A DNA stretch of 64,000 bases from Maribellus sp. YY47 (GCF_023111095.1 NZ_JALGYW010000003.1:69446-133445), one strand, 5' to 3'; counted from the stretch's first letter, positions 28,191 through 36,930 are shown. The notes: a model not told the origin generated them from the letters alone. A program made the numbers and translations.

Positions 28191-28197
28191 GCCTTAC

Positions 28198-29010
28198 TTA
28201 CTTCTTGTAATTTTCCAGGACTTTGTTCACCGAACCGTGAACGAGCAGTAAGCGTCTTGACATTTCTTCATCGAAGCCGAGTTCTTCCATGATCATTCGC
28301 GTGCCCCGTTGAACCAGCTTCTGGTTGGTAAGCTGCATGTTTACCATCCGGTTGCCTTTTACCCTGCCCAATTTAATCATCAAAGTGGTAGTGATCATGT
28401 TGAGAATTAGTTTTTGCGACGTTCCCGATTTCATTCGCGTACTCCCCGACACGAACTCGGGTCCCACAATGGCTTCAATGGCAATATCCACATTTTGAGC
28501 CAATTCACTCTCCGGATTATTGGTAATACATCCGGTGAGAATCCCATGTGCTCTGGCCTGGCGCACCACGCCAACAACATAAGGCGTTCTGCCCGACGCA
28601 GCAATCCCAACTACGGTATCCAATTCATTGATATCAAATGCCTGAAGTTCCTGCCAGCCCAGTTCAACATTGTCTTCAGCGGCTTCCACCGCTTTTCGGA
28701 TGGCCTGGTCTCCACCGGCTATCAAACCAATTACCACGTCGTAACCAACGCCATAAGTAGGCGGAATTTCAGAAGCATCCAAAATACCCAAACGCCCGCT
28801 GGTACCGGCGCCTACATAAAAAAGCCGTCCTCCTTTTTTTATCCGTTCAACCGTTTTCAACACCAACTCTTCAATCTGCGGAATGGTTTTATAAACGGCA
28901 GGCAATACCTTTTTATCTTCTTCATGAATTCCTTCCAACAGCTCCCTGACAGACATTTGGTCAAGGTCATTATATAACGATTCCGACTCGGTTATGCTTT
29001 GATTGGTCAT
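28198..29010 (-). CDS. murQ: N-acetylmuramic acid 6-phosphate etherase
   Basis: 270 residues from the ATG at 29010; a longer frame to 29061 overlaps the kinase gene and adds residues absent from MurQ. The SIS domain is clear: FYVGAGTSGRLGILDASEIPPTYG and EFVSGSTRMKSGTSQKLILNM. MurQ cleaves the lactyl ether of MurNAc-6-phosphate to GlcNAc-6-phosphate and D-lactate in the cytosol. It follows the amino-sugar kinase by 10 bp, the same kinase-etherase pairing seen in the Tannerella forsythia murTKQ cluster. It is convergent with the GntR regulator. Confidence 0.95.
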   Translation of the reverse strand: MTNQSITESESLYNDLDQMSVRELLEGIHEEDKKVLPAVYKTIPQIEELVLKTVERIKKGGRLFYVGAGTSGRLGILDASEIPPTYGVGYDVVIGLIAGGDQAIRKAVEAAEDNVELGWQELQAFDINELDTVVGIAASGRTPYVVGVVRQARAHGILTGCITNNPESELAQNVDIAIEAIVGPEFVSGSTRMKSGTSQKLILNMITTTLMIKLGRVKGNRMVNMQLTNQKLVQRGTRMIMEELGFDEEMSRRLLLVHGSVNKVLENYKK

Positions 29011-29020
29011 TTCTGTAAAA

Positions 29021-29866
29021 TTATTTTTTGGGATTAGTATGGTAATCGTGTAAATGCTCAATTGGTTTTTGCAGAATTACGGTAGCCTGAAATCCGTATT
29101 CCCTGGCCGTGCTTTCAATGATTGCCCTGAAATTCCAGGCAATCGATCCTGAAAAACCGATAGGGTATTGTGTCGCATCCGGAATTTGTAATACATTTCG
29201 ATCCACAAACTCACAAAAGCTAGCTTTCACCAAATCTTCACAGTATTTCTCTGAAATATTTTCGGAAACAAATGGTGCAAATCCGGCCAAATATTTATTG
29301 GGGCGTTCGGTACGGTAAACTTTGTCCAACACCTCTGCCTGCGTTACTTTATATTTTTGTTGAAAGCGTTCCTTCAGGTCCTCCGGCATTACATTTTTAA
29401 AATAATCGCCCAGCAACTTTTTACCTAATGCCGAACCACTGCACTCATCCCCCAGAATAAATCCAAGTGGAGGAACTCCATATTCGATATTCTCGCCATT
29501 ATATAAACTGGCATTCGATCCGGTGCCTAAAATACAGGCGATTCCTTTCGAATGTTGGAACAAGGCTCTTGCAGCTGCCAGCAAATCACTGTTTGTTTCA
29601 ACTTTCGCATCAGGATATAAAGGAGCCAGCGCGGCTTTTATTACATCGCCACGTTCGGCATTGATGACACCCGCGCCATAAAAAAACACTTTGTCAACTT
29701 CAGGTACTTTTGAAAACAATGTGCCTTTAAGTTCCTGATAAATATCGTCGCTCGATCTAAAAAACGGATTTAATCCTTTGGTTTGAATCAACAAGGAATT
29801 ACCTTCAGCATCGGTATACAACCAATCTGTTTTTGTAGATCCGCTATCAGCAATTAAAATTGTCAT
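29021..29866 (-). CDS. murK: BadF/BadG-type amino-sugar kinase, MurK-like
   Basis: 281 residues of the ASKHA kinase fold. The first phosphate loop is ADSGSTKTDW and the second is CILGTGSNASLYNG; GFILGDECSGSALGKKLL follows. Members phosphorylate GlcNAc and/or MurNAc at the 6-hydroxyl. Its position directly upstream of murQ argues for MurNAc as a substrate, as with MurK of Tannerella. The start codon is only 4 nt after a TATATTTG -7 box (29871-29878), so the mRNA is predicted to be leaderless. It is divergent from the GH9-CE4 gene with an operator-like dyad between them. Confidence 0.88.
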   Translation of the reverse strand: MTILIADSGSTKTDWLYTDAEGNSLLIQTKGLNPFFRSSDDIYQELKGTLFSKVPEVDKVFFYGAGVINAERGDVIKAALAPLYPDAKVETNSDLLAAARALFQHSKGIACILGTGSNASLYNGENIEYGVPPLGFILGDECSGSALGKKLLGDYFKNVMPEDLKERFQQKYKVTQAEVLDKVYRTERPNKYLAGFAPFVSENISEKYCEDLVKASFCEFVDRNVLQIPDATQYPIGFSGSIAWNFRAIIESTAREYGFQATVILQKPIEHLHDYHTNPKK

Positions 29867-29870
29867 ACCA

Positions 29871-29878
29871 CAAATATA
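29871..29878 (-). promoter_or_regulatory. -7 box of murK, leaderless geometry
   Basis: On the minus strand the sequence is TATATTTG, a match to the Bacteroidota TAnnTTTG element. It ends 4 nt before the ATG at 29866, so transcription would start at or beside the start codon. Confidence 0.6.
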
Positions 29879-29897
29879 ATATTTTCACTGCACAAGA

Positions 29898-29913
29898 TGT
29901 AACATGTATTACA
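29898..29913. promoter_or_regulatory. operator-like dyad, site 1 (murKQ / GH9-CE4)
   Basis: TGTAACATGTATTACA: perfect TGTAA/TTACA arms with a 6-bp spacer, in the divergent promoter region. It overlaps the expected -33 region of murK and lies just upstream of the GH9-CE4 promoter. Related sites occur at 32576, 36691 and 36898. Confidence 0.6.
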
Positions 29914-29917
29914 AATA

Positions 29918-29948
29918 TTGTTTTTCTCTTTTCTAAAAGTTAATTTTG
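29918..29948 (+). promoter_or_regulatory. promoter of the GH9-CE4 gene
   Basis: TTG (29918-29920), 20 bp, then TAATTTTG (29941-29948) fits the Bacteroidota TTTG/TTG-N19-21-TAnnTTTG promoter. The start codon is at 29972, giving a leader of about 20 nt. Confidence 0.6.
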
Positions 29949-29971
29949 AGGAGCCTAATAACATCTATTTT

Positions 29972-32449
29972 ATGAAAATATCGATCATTTCCTTCGTAAT
30001 TCTGAGTTTCTTTTGCAGCTTTTTTCAAGCTAACGCTGAAAATACGATCCGCATCAACCAACTGGGATATCTCCCCGAAGCAGCTAAAACAGCCGTATTC
30101 CTCAGTGATGAAAAAGAGAACATTCAAACCTTCAAGATCTATCATGCATTGTCCAACGAGGTGGTCTTTGAAGGGAAAGCAATCGCCGCTAACGCTGAGC
30201 TATGGGGAAAACAAACCGCTTACCAACTTGACTTCTCCGATTTCAAAAAAACGGGAGGTTATTACATTGTAGCGGGTTCCACACAATCACCGTCGTTCAG
30301 GATCGCCAACGACATTTACAGAGGAACAGCAGACTATATATTAAATTATATGCGCCAGCAACGGTGTGGCTTTAATCCCTTTTTCAACGATTCATGCCAT
30401 GTACACGACGGAGTTATTGTTGACCATCCAACGCGAAGCGGTGAACAAATTGATGTAACAGGAGGCTGGCACGATGCTTCTGATTATCTTCAATACGTCA
30501 CCACATCGGCAAATGCCACTTACCAAATGCTTTTCGCCTACCGGCAGAATCCAGGCGTTTTTGGTGATTTCTACAATTCCAACGGCTTACCCGGCAAAAA
30601 CGGAATCCCTGACATTCTTGACGAAGCACGCTGGGGGTTGGAGTGGCTCGTAAAAATGAATCCGGCAAAAAATGAAATGTACAACCAGATAGCCGACGAC
30701 CGTGACCACCGGGGATATCGCCTTCCGACCAAAGACACCGTTTCGTACGGACTGGGAAAGGCCCGCCCGGTTTATTTCGTAACAGGGAAACCACAGGGGC
30801 TTGGAAAACACAAGAACCGCAGTACCGGGGTAGCCTCCACTGCCGCTAAATATGCTTCGGCTTTTGCTTTAGGTTCTGAACTTTTCAAAAACATTGATTC
30901 CGGTTTTGCAGAAAAATTAGACACCAAAGCCACCGATGCCTGGGAATTTGCCATGTCAGATCCGGGAGAATGCCAAACCGCCTGTGTTGTTTCGCCCTAT
31001 TTTTATGAAGAAGGAAACTACATCGACGACATGGAGCTGGCTGCTGCCTCGCTTTACAACCAATCGGGAGATAAAACCTTCCGCCGGCAGGCAGATTACT
31101 GGGGCGAACTGGAACCGGTAACCCCATGGATGGAGTTGCACAGAGCCCGGCATTATCAGTATTACCCCTTTGTCAACCTGGGACATTATCTGCTGGCCCA
31201 ATCCGAAGATTCGGCTGTTGCAAAAAAATACCAGGCTTTAATGAAACAGGGACTGGAGGATATCAAACGGTACGCCGGCAATGATCCTTTTCAGATGGGG
31301 ATTCCGTTCGTGTGGTGCTCCAATAATTTTGTTGTGGCAGCAGCCACGCAGGCACGCCTTTACCGCCAACTAACCGGCGACAGGTCGTTCGAAAAAATGG
31401 AAGCGGCGCTTATCGACTGGCTTTGGGGCTGTAATCCGTGGGGCACGAGTATGATCTGTGGCTTCCCCGAAGGAGGCGATAATCCGCAGAATCCCCATTC
31501 ATCCATCACCGTGCTAATGCACCAAACAACTACCGGCGGCTTAGTTGACGGACCAGTATATCGCTACATATTCGAAAATCTGCGGGGAATAGAACTGACC
31601 CAAGAAGACGTGTATGCCAATTACCAAAAGGGTAAAGCCGTTTATCACGACGACATCGGAGACTATTCAACCAATGAACCTACAATGGATGGAACCGCCA
31701 GTTTGAGTTTTCTGCTTTCATCGCTGGAAAAGGATGGCCAAAACCAGGAATCGCTATCGAATGGCGTGAAAGACAGTGAAGGGGCCATCATACAAATGAA
31801 TACAAATCAGCCGAATGTATACCTCATCTTTTCGGCGCACGATTACAACGACGGAGGCGAAATCATCGCCAAAACATTGGATAGGCACAAGGTAAAAGCC
31901 TCGTTTTTTTTCACCGGAACTTTTTATGAAAATCCAGCCAACCGGAAGCTGATTCAAAAATTAATCAACGACGGCCATTACCTGGGCGCACATTCCGATA
32001 AACATTTACTGTATGCCGACTGGACCAAACGCGATTCGCTTTTGGTTAGCCGCAACGAATTTGAATCGGACTTAAAGGCCAACTACAGCAAAATGAAAGA
32101 CGCGGGAATAGAGATAACTTCAGCCAACTACTTTTTACCGCCTTACGAGTGGCATAACCAAAGTATTACCGATTGGTCGGCACAACTGGGCTTGTCGCTT
32201 GTAAATTTTACCCCGGGAATCAGAACCAATGCCGATTATACTACACCAGATATGAAGAATTACAAATCATCGGAGTGGATCCTGAACGATCTGAAAGAAA
32301 AAGAAAATACCCATCCGGGAAAACTAAACGGAAGCCTGATTCTGGTTCATCTCGGAACCAGCGAGAAACGTACCGATAAGTTATACAACCGCCTCGATGA
32401 CCTCATCAATTTTCTGGAAAACAAAGGATACCAACTCAAGCGATTGTAA
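29972..32449 (+). CDS. GH9 glycoside hydrolase fused to a CE4 (NodB) deacetylase domain
   Basis: 825 residues from the ATG at 29972, which gives a proper signal peptide (MKISIISFVILSFFCSFFQANA). Domains: cellulase N-terminal Ig-like (~25-110, IRINQLGYLPEAAKTAVF), GH9 (alpha/alpha)6 catalytic domain (~120-590) with GGWHDASDY (D168, D171) and the general acid E569 in TNEPTMDG, then a NodB-like polysaccharide deacetylase (~605-825) with SAHD in place of TFDD, HSDKH (H674/H678) and LPPYEW. GH9 includes exo-glucosaminidases as well as cellulases; the murein-locus context favours amino-sugar substrates. The deacetylase motif 1 is atypical but a metal-binding Asp and the HxxxH are kept. Periplasmic or secreted. 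Confidence 0.88.
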   Translation: MKISIISFVILSFFCSFFQANAENTIRINQLGYLPEAAKTAVFLSDEKENIQTFKIYHALSNEVVFEGKAIAANAELWGKQTAYQLDFSDFKKTGGYYIVAGSTQSPSFRIANDIYRGTADYILNYMRQQRCGFNPFFNDSCHVHDGVIVDHPTRSGEQIDVTGGWHDASDYLQYVTTSANATYQMLFAYRQNPGVFGDFYNSNGLPGKNGIPDILDEARWGLEWLVKMNPAKNEMYNQIADDRDHRGYRLPTKDTVSYGLGKARPVYFVTGKPQGLGKHKNRSTGVASTAAKYASAFALGSELFKNIDSGFAEKLDTKATDAWEFAMSDPGECQTACVVSPYFYEEGNYIDDMELAAASLYNQSGDKTFRRQADYWGELEPVTPWMELHRARHYQYYPFVNLGHYLLAQSEDSAVAKKYQALMKQGLEDIKRYAGNDPFQMGIPFVWCSNNFVVAAATQARLYRQLTGDRSFEKMEAALIDWLWGCNPWGTSMICGFPEGGDNPQNPHSSITVLMHQTTTGGLVDGPVYRYIFENLRGIELTQEDVYANYQKGKAVYHDDIGDYSTNEPTMDGTASLSFLLSSLEKDGQNQESLSNGVKDSEGAIIQMNTNQPNVYLIFSAHDYNDGGEIIAKTLDRHKVKASFFFTGTFYENPANRKLIQKLINDGHYLGAHSDKHLLYADWTKRDSLLVSRNEFESDLKANYSKMKDAGIEITSANYFLPPYEWHNQSITDWSAQLGLSLVNFTPGIRTNADYTTPDMKNYKSSEWILNDLKEKENTHPGKLNGSLILVHLGTSEKRTDKLYNRLDDLINFLENKGYQLKRL

Positions 32450-32477
32450 TTCATGAGTGAAAACACATCATCAAAAC

Positions 32478-32526
32478 CTCATCGCTTGGTTGATCTCGGC
32501 ATAAAAAACCTGATGAGCATTTTTTT
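32478..32526 (+). terminator. weak candidate terminator after the GH9-CE4 gene
   Basis: CTCATC (32478-32483) can pair with GATGAG (32512-32517), followed by CATTTTTTT. The stem is short and the loop long (28 nt), so this is only a possibility. Confidence 0.3.
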
Positions 32527-32569
32527 GATCATTATTTAATTTTATTTCGTTGAAAGTAAACCGAATTTA

Positions 32570-32577
32570 TATATTTG
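32570..32577 (+). promoter_or_regulatory. -7 box of the transglutaminase-like gene, leaderless geometry
   Basis: TATATTTG ends 4 nt before the ATG at 32582. A TTG at 32550 is 17 bp upstream, slightly close for a -33 element. The operator-like dyad at 32576-32591 overlaps both the box and the start codon. Confidence 0.55.
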
Positions 32578-32591
32578 TAACATGTCATACA
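32576..32591. promoter_or_regulatory. operator-like dyad, site 2 (transglutaminase-like gene)
   Basis: TGTAACATGTCATACA, identical to site 1 in its first 10 bases and differing at three of the last six. It covers the end of the -7 box and the first codons, an ideal place to block initiation. Confidence 0.55.
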
Positions 32592-34033
32592 AATCAAACC
32601 AATATAACAAACTGAGCCTTCTTTTAATCGTGGTGCTTGCAACGATTATCTGTTCTTGTTCTTCGCGGGTTGACGAGATTTCATTTGAACAATACCTGAA
32701 TGATGGAAATTTCACCCAGCTTCAGACAAAGATCGATTCGCTAAAAAAATCGGGATCACCTCAGTGGACCAATTTTGAGCTGGATTCTTTAGAGTTATTA
32801 ATCCACGCCATCCGCCGTGATTTTTCGCGAAGCGAACAGGAAATTAAAAAGCAACTCCAGATTGACTTCCCGTTGGCTACCGATTCAGACATCATCAACT
32901 GGGAAAAATCGGGCCAACTTGAAATGCGTGTAATCGACGGAGAAAAGCGTTACTTCAGAAATGCAGTACCCAACTTACAGCGTTTACTTACGTTCGATGA
33001 GTTGAAAGCCCAAAAGGATACCCTATTTACTGTCGAGCCAAATTCGCTCACTGCTTTTCGTCTGGCGCATACGAAACAGGTTATCGAAGCCTGTAACGAA
33101 AATACCAACACGGTTCTTCCGCAACGCGTTACGTTTGCCTACACCCTTACTGTAAGACCCAATGCTGTACCTGATGGAGAAACGGTTCGTTGCTGGTTGC
33201 CTGCACCACGCGAAGGAAATCCGCGGCAAATTAATTTTCAACTGTTGGAATCCAATCCTGAAGCCTGCACGCTGGCTCCAAACAACTACCTGCAACGTAC
33301 TTTTTACATGGAGAAAAAAGCGGTAAAAGATGAGCCAACGGAATTTTCGGTTAAATTTTCGATGGAAACCCGGGCACAGTATTTCGATCTGAAACCCGAA
33401 AATATTCAGCCTTACGACACTACAAGTGAAGTTTATAGGAATAATACGGCCGAACGCCCACCGCATATTGTTTTCTCACCTGAGATGGTCGGGCTCGCCG
33501 GGCAAATCGTTGGCAATGAAACCAATCCACTAAAAAAGGCAGAGGCGATTTATACCTGGATCAGCAATTCCATTCCCTGGGCAAGTGCATTGGAATACGG
33601 AACTATTCCGAACATTCCGCACTATGTGTTAAGCAACCGTCATGGCGATTGCGGAATGCATACCCTCCTTTTTATGACTTTGGCCCGATCACAGGGTATT
33701 CCGGTAAAATGGCAAAGCGGTTTTATGCTTCATCCCGGGTTCGAGAATTTGCACGACTGGGCCGAAGTATATTACGAAGGAATTGGTTGGGTGCCGCTCG
33801 ATCAGTCGTTTAAACTGCAGCCAACAGACGACCCACAAGTTCACAATTTTTATTTTCATGGAATCGATGCCTATCGCCTGATAGTCAACGACGATTACGG
33901 AAGAAAACTATATCCGGAGAAAAAACATCCGCGCAGCGAACCTTATGATTTTCAACGCGGCGAAATGGAATGGAACGGAGGAAACCTATATTTTGACCAA
34001 TGGAGTTGGGACATGGATGTTACTTATCAATAA
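32582..34033 (+). CDS. transglutaminase-like lipoprotein
   Basis: 483 residues. N-terminal signal with a lipobox (VLATIICSC), so probably lipid-anchored. The C-terminal transglutaminase-core domain has C357 (HGDCGMHT), H391 (LHDWAEVYY) and D407 (PLDQSF), the cysteine-protease-like triad. Residues ~60-330 are of unknown fold. Bacterial members usually act as peptidases or amidases rather than cross-linkers. Located between GH9-CE4 and the symporter in the murein locus, it may cut muropeptide stems, but substrate is not known. The gap to the symporter gene is 54 bp. Confidence 0.82.
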   Translation: MSYKSNQYNKLSLLLIVVLATIICSCSSRVDEISFEQYLNDGNFTQLQTKIDSLKKSGSPQWTNFELDSLELLIHAIRRDFSRSEQEIKKQLQIDFPLATDSDIINWEKSGQLEMRVIDGEKRYFRNAVPNLQRLLTFDELKAQKDTLFTVEPNSLTAFRLAHTKQVIEACNENTNTVLPQRVTFAYTLTVRPNAVPDGETVRCWLPAPREGNPRQINFQLLESNPEACTLAPNNYLQRTFYMEKKAVKDEPTEFSVKFSMETRAQYFDLKPENIQPYDTTSEVYRNNTAERPPHIVFSPEMVGLAGQIVGNETNPLKKAEAIYTWISNSIPWASALEYGTIPNIPHYVLSNRHGDCGMHTLLFMTLARSQGIPVKWQSGFMLHPGFENLHDWAEVYYEGIGWVPLDQSFKLQPTDDPQVHNFYFHGIDAYRLIVNDDYGRKLYPEKKHPRSEPYDFQRGEMEWNGGNLYFDQWSWDMDVTYQ

Positions 34034-34087
34034 ATTATTCACTTAAGTTTTACATCTTTACGAACGCTTCTGAAAACTGATTTTGAA

Positions 34088-35536
34088 ATGAGTACATTGC
34101 TGATTGCTATCATTATTTTGTCGTTTTTTGCAGTATTAATGGGTGTGTCGTGGTTTACTTCGCGAAACGCCGACAGTGAAACTTTTTTTACCGGCAACCG
34201 TCGCTCTCCGTGGTACCTCGTGGCGTTCGGGATGATCGGATCGACCATTTCGGGTGTTACCTTTATTTCGGTACCCGGCGAGGTGGGCACTTCGGCCTGG
34301 ACTTACCTCCAATTCCTTCTCGGAAACTTTGTGGGTTACTGGGTGATTGCACTCGTACTTATTCCGCTTTACTACCGGTTGAACCTGGTTTCCATTTACA
34401 CCTATCTCGATCAGCGCTTTGGGCTGCGTTCTTACAAAACAGGAGCTTTCTTTTTCCTGGTTTCTCAAACCATCGGAGCTTCATTCAGATTATACCTTGC
34501 AGCCGGAGTTTTACAAATCGCCTTTTTTAATGATTTTGGAATCCCGTTTTGGCTCACCGTTTTGATTACTCTTTTCCTGATCTGGATTTACACCTATCGT
34601 GCGGGAATTAAAACCGTGGTTTGGACCGATTCTCTGCAAACGTTTTTTATTCTGGGAGCTGTCGGTATTACCATTTGGGTGATTTTAAACCAACTCGATT
34701 TAAACTTTGCCGACATGGTTACGGTGATTGACCATCATCCGTTTAGCCGCATTTTTGACTGGGACTGGAAATCAAAAACAAATTTCTTTAAACAATTTAT
34801 GGCAGGTGTCGGAATTGTACTGACCATGAACGGACTGGATCAGAACATGATGCAGAAGAACCTGACCTGTAAAACAAGAAAAGATGCACAAAAGAATATT
34901 TTCTGGTTTAGTTTTGCCTTTATTATTGCCAACATTTTCTTCCTTTCGCTGGGAGTGATGCTGTATTACTACGCAGCGCTAAAAGGCGTGGACCTGCCTT
35001 CGCGCACCGATGATCTTTTCCCGCTGCTTGCTATTAAATATTTCGGACCATTTGCAGGAGCTTTGTTTCTGTTGGGAATTTTATCAGCTGCATACTCCAG
35101 CGCCGATTCAGCATTAACTGCACTAACAACATCTTTCTGCATCGATTTTCTGAACCTCGATCCGGCGGCGCCCAAAAGCAAAAGAACCCGCATGCTGGTG
35201 CATGTAGGTTTTTCATTGCTGATGTTTCTGGTAATTGTTGTATTCCGAATTATCAATAACGAAAGCGTAGTTTCGGCTGTTTTCAGAGTGGCCGGTTATA
35301 CTTATGGCCCACTGCTGGGCTTGTTTGCATTCGGTATTCTTACCAAGCGACTGGTAAAAGACCGCTTTGTTCCGTTAGTTGGACTCATGTCGCCGGTACT
35401 GACCTACATTATTAATGCGTATTCAGAAGTGTTGTTTGGCGGCTACAAATTTGGGTTCGAACTTTTGCTTCTGAATGGAATGATCATGTTCACCGGCCTG
35501 TTAATTCTGTCGCATAAAAAAACGGACAGTAATTAA
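34088..35536 (+). CDS. sodium:solute symporter (SSS family)
   Basis: 482 residues with about 13 membrane helices of the LeuT-like SSS fold; the segment GWSRNADSETFFTGNRRSPW-like N-terminus (SRNADSETFFTGNRRSPWYL) and SAAYSSADSALTALTTSF are typical. Substrates of the family include sugars, sialic acid and amino acids. Here it is flanked by the transglutaminase-like gene and anmK, so MurNAc, anhydroMurNAc or a muropeptide is a sensible guess. Its stop codon overlaps that of the convergent anmK gene by 4 bp. Confidence 0.88.
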   Translation: MSTLLIAIIILSFFAVLMGVSWFTSRNADSETFFTGNRRSPWYLVAFGMIGSTISGVTFISVPGEVGTSAWTYLQFLLGNFVGYWVIALVLIPLYYRLNLVSIYTYLDQRFGLRSYKTGAFFFLVSQTIGASFRLYLAAGVLQIAFFNDFGIPFWLTVLITLFLIWIYTYRAGIKTVVWTDSLQTFFILGAVGITIWVILNQLDLNFADMVTVIDHHPFSRIFDWDWKSKTNFFKQFMAGVGIVLTMNGLDQNMMQKNLTCKTRKDAQKNIFWFSFAFIIANIFFLSLGVMLYYYAALKGVDLPSRTDDLFPLLAIKYFGPFAGALFLLGILSAAYSSADSALTALTTSFCIDFLNLDPAAPKSKRTRMLVHVGFSLLMFLVIVVFRIINNESVVSAVFRVAGYTYGPLLGLFAFGILTKRLVKDRFVPLVGLMSPVLTYIINAYSEVLFGGYKFGFELLLLNGMIMFTGLLILSHKKTDSN

Positions 35537-36645
35537 AATGTTTTCGGATCGTAAATAGTACCCAGCAAAACCTTTTTACGAGCGCCGGTAACCTGAGGAA
35601 GATTTCCCGGTAAATTTTTGACCCTGCGCATGGCCAGCCAGGCAAAGGCAATGGCTTCAACTTGTTGTGGAGGCATTCCGATATCATCTGTACCTGCAAC
35701 CCGGACATTAGATAAATGGGTCTCCAGTCTTTTCATCAGATATGTATTAAAAGCGCCACCTCCGCAAACATACATGGCCTCAGTTTCGGGTGCATATTTC
35801 TGAACCGCTTCTGCAACACTCACAGCGGTTAGTTCCAACAAAGTCGCCTGTACATCTTCGTTTTTGAACTCCTTTGTAGTATTGAGATGCTTTTTTATCC
35901 ATTCCGGATGAAACAATTCACGCCCCGTACTTTTCGGGGCCGGCAAGCTAAAATAATTATCGCCAAGCATTTCATCCAACAAAGCAGGAATTACTTTTCC
36001 GGAAGCAGCCCAGTCTCCGTTACGGTCGAACTTTTCACCTTTTACCCGTTGAATCCATGAATCCATCAGGCAGTTGGCCGGACCGGTATCAAAGCCAAGA
36101 ACTTTTTCATCATCATCGGCAAGAATCGTAATATTCGCAATTCCCCCAAGGTTAAGAATCACACGCTTTTCCTGTTCACTATGGAAAAAAGCCTGATGAA
36201 AGGCAGGAACCAACGGCGCCCCCTGCCCGCCAAAAGCCATATCCATCCGCCGAAAATCGGCCACTGTAGGTATTCCTGTTTTTGATGCGAGTAAATTACC
36301 ATCGCCCAGTTGCATGGTAAAGGGATATCGGGAAACCGGAGCATGAAACATCGTTTGTCCGTGACAGCCAATGGCTGCAATCCTCTCCTTTTCTATTCCT
36401 GCTTTCCGGATAAGTTGCTGTACTGCTTCCGCATAACACAAAGCAAGCCGATGATCAATCTCCCCTATCTTCTCAATATTTGTGTGGTATCCATTTATTA
36501 ATCCTGTCAAATCTGCTTTGAGGTCCTCAGGGAAATCCATAGAATTCATCTGAACGCTATTAATTTGTTCCTTACCAAAGTCAACTACAACGGCATCAAC
36601 ACCATCCATGCTTGTCCCCGACATGATTCCAATATATAACTCCAT
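35533..36645 (-). CDS. anmK: anhydro-N-acetylmuramic acid kinase
   Basis: 370 residues, normal for AnmK. The N-terminus MELYIGIMSGTSMDGVDAV and the phosphate-2 segment NLGGIANIT plus GFDTGPANCLMD are diagnostic. AnmK cleaves the 1,6-anhydro ring and phosphorylates the sugar to MurNAc-6-phosphate, the MurQ substrate. It is transcribed toward the symporter gene and shares a 4-bp stop-codon overlap (35533-35536). An operator-like dyad lies at 36691-36706, about 46 bp upstream of its start. Confidence 0.96.
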   Translation of the reverse strand: MELYIGIMSGTSMDGVDAVVVDFGKEQINSVQMNSMDFPEDLKADLTGLINGYHTNIEKIGEIDHRLALCYAEAVQQLIRKAGIEKERIAAIGCHGQTMFHAPVSRYPFTMQLGDGNLLASKTGIPTVADFRRMDMAFGGQGAPLVPAFHQAFFHSEQEKRVILNLGGIANITILADDDEKVLGFDTGPANCLMDSWIQRVKGEKFDRNGDWAASGKVIPALLDEMLGDNYFSLPAPKSTGRELFHPEWIKKHLNTTKEFKNEDVQATLLELTAVSVAEAVQKYAPETEAMYVCGGGAFNTYLMKRLETHLSNVRVAGTDDIGMPPQQVEAIAFAWLAMRRVKNLPGNLPQVTGARKKVLLGTIYDPKTF

Positions 36646-36690
36646 TTGCTGTGTTTAATTCCAGTTTTTTTTGTAAATATCTCCCAAATT

Positions 36691-36706
36691 TGTAATACAT
36701 CTTACT
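36691..36706. promoter_or_regulatory. operator-like dyad, site 3 (anmK)
   Basis: TGTAATACATCTTACT; the arms TGTAA/TTAC(T) and the ACAT core match the other sites read on the opposite strand. It is 46-61 bp upstream of the anmK ATG. Confidence 0.5.
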
Positions 36707-36897
36707 TTTTATTCTGTACAACATATGATTCTCCTCTAAAACAAAACCTATCATACAAATTCATATTGATTTTTTATTGGCTATATTTCGATAACTAATC
36801 TATAATTACAACCATAAATAGATCATCCTGCATATATTTTATCTGTTTTAATGTAATTATGAAAAGAATATTAAAAAGAAACATTATCAACTAAAGA

Positions 36898-36913
36898 TGT
36901 CATACATCTTACA
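36898..36913. promoter_or_regulatory. operator-like dyad, site 4 (NagX-like gene)
   Basis: TGTCATACATCTTACA, 12-13 of 16 positions shared with site 3. It ends 9 bp before the -7 box at 36923 and would cover the -33 region, consistent with repression. Confidence 0.55.
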
Positions 36914-36922
36914 AAAATACTT

Positions 36923-36930
36923 TATATTTG
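36923..36930 (+). promoter_or_regulatory. -7 box of the NagX-like gene
   Basis: TATATTTG, a match to TAnnTTTG, 72 bp before the ATG at 37003. Confidence 0.55.

Noticed and set aside
29011-29061. longer MurQ start overlapping murK
   Set aside because: It would overlap the kinase gene by 41 bp and adds residues absent from the family; the ATG at 29010 is preferred.
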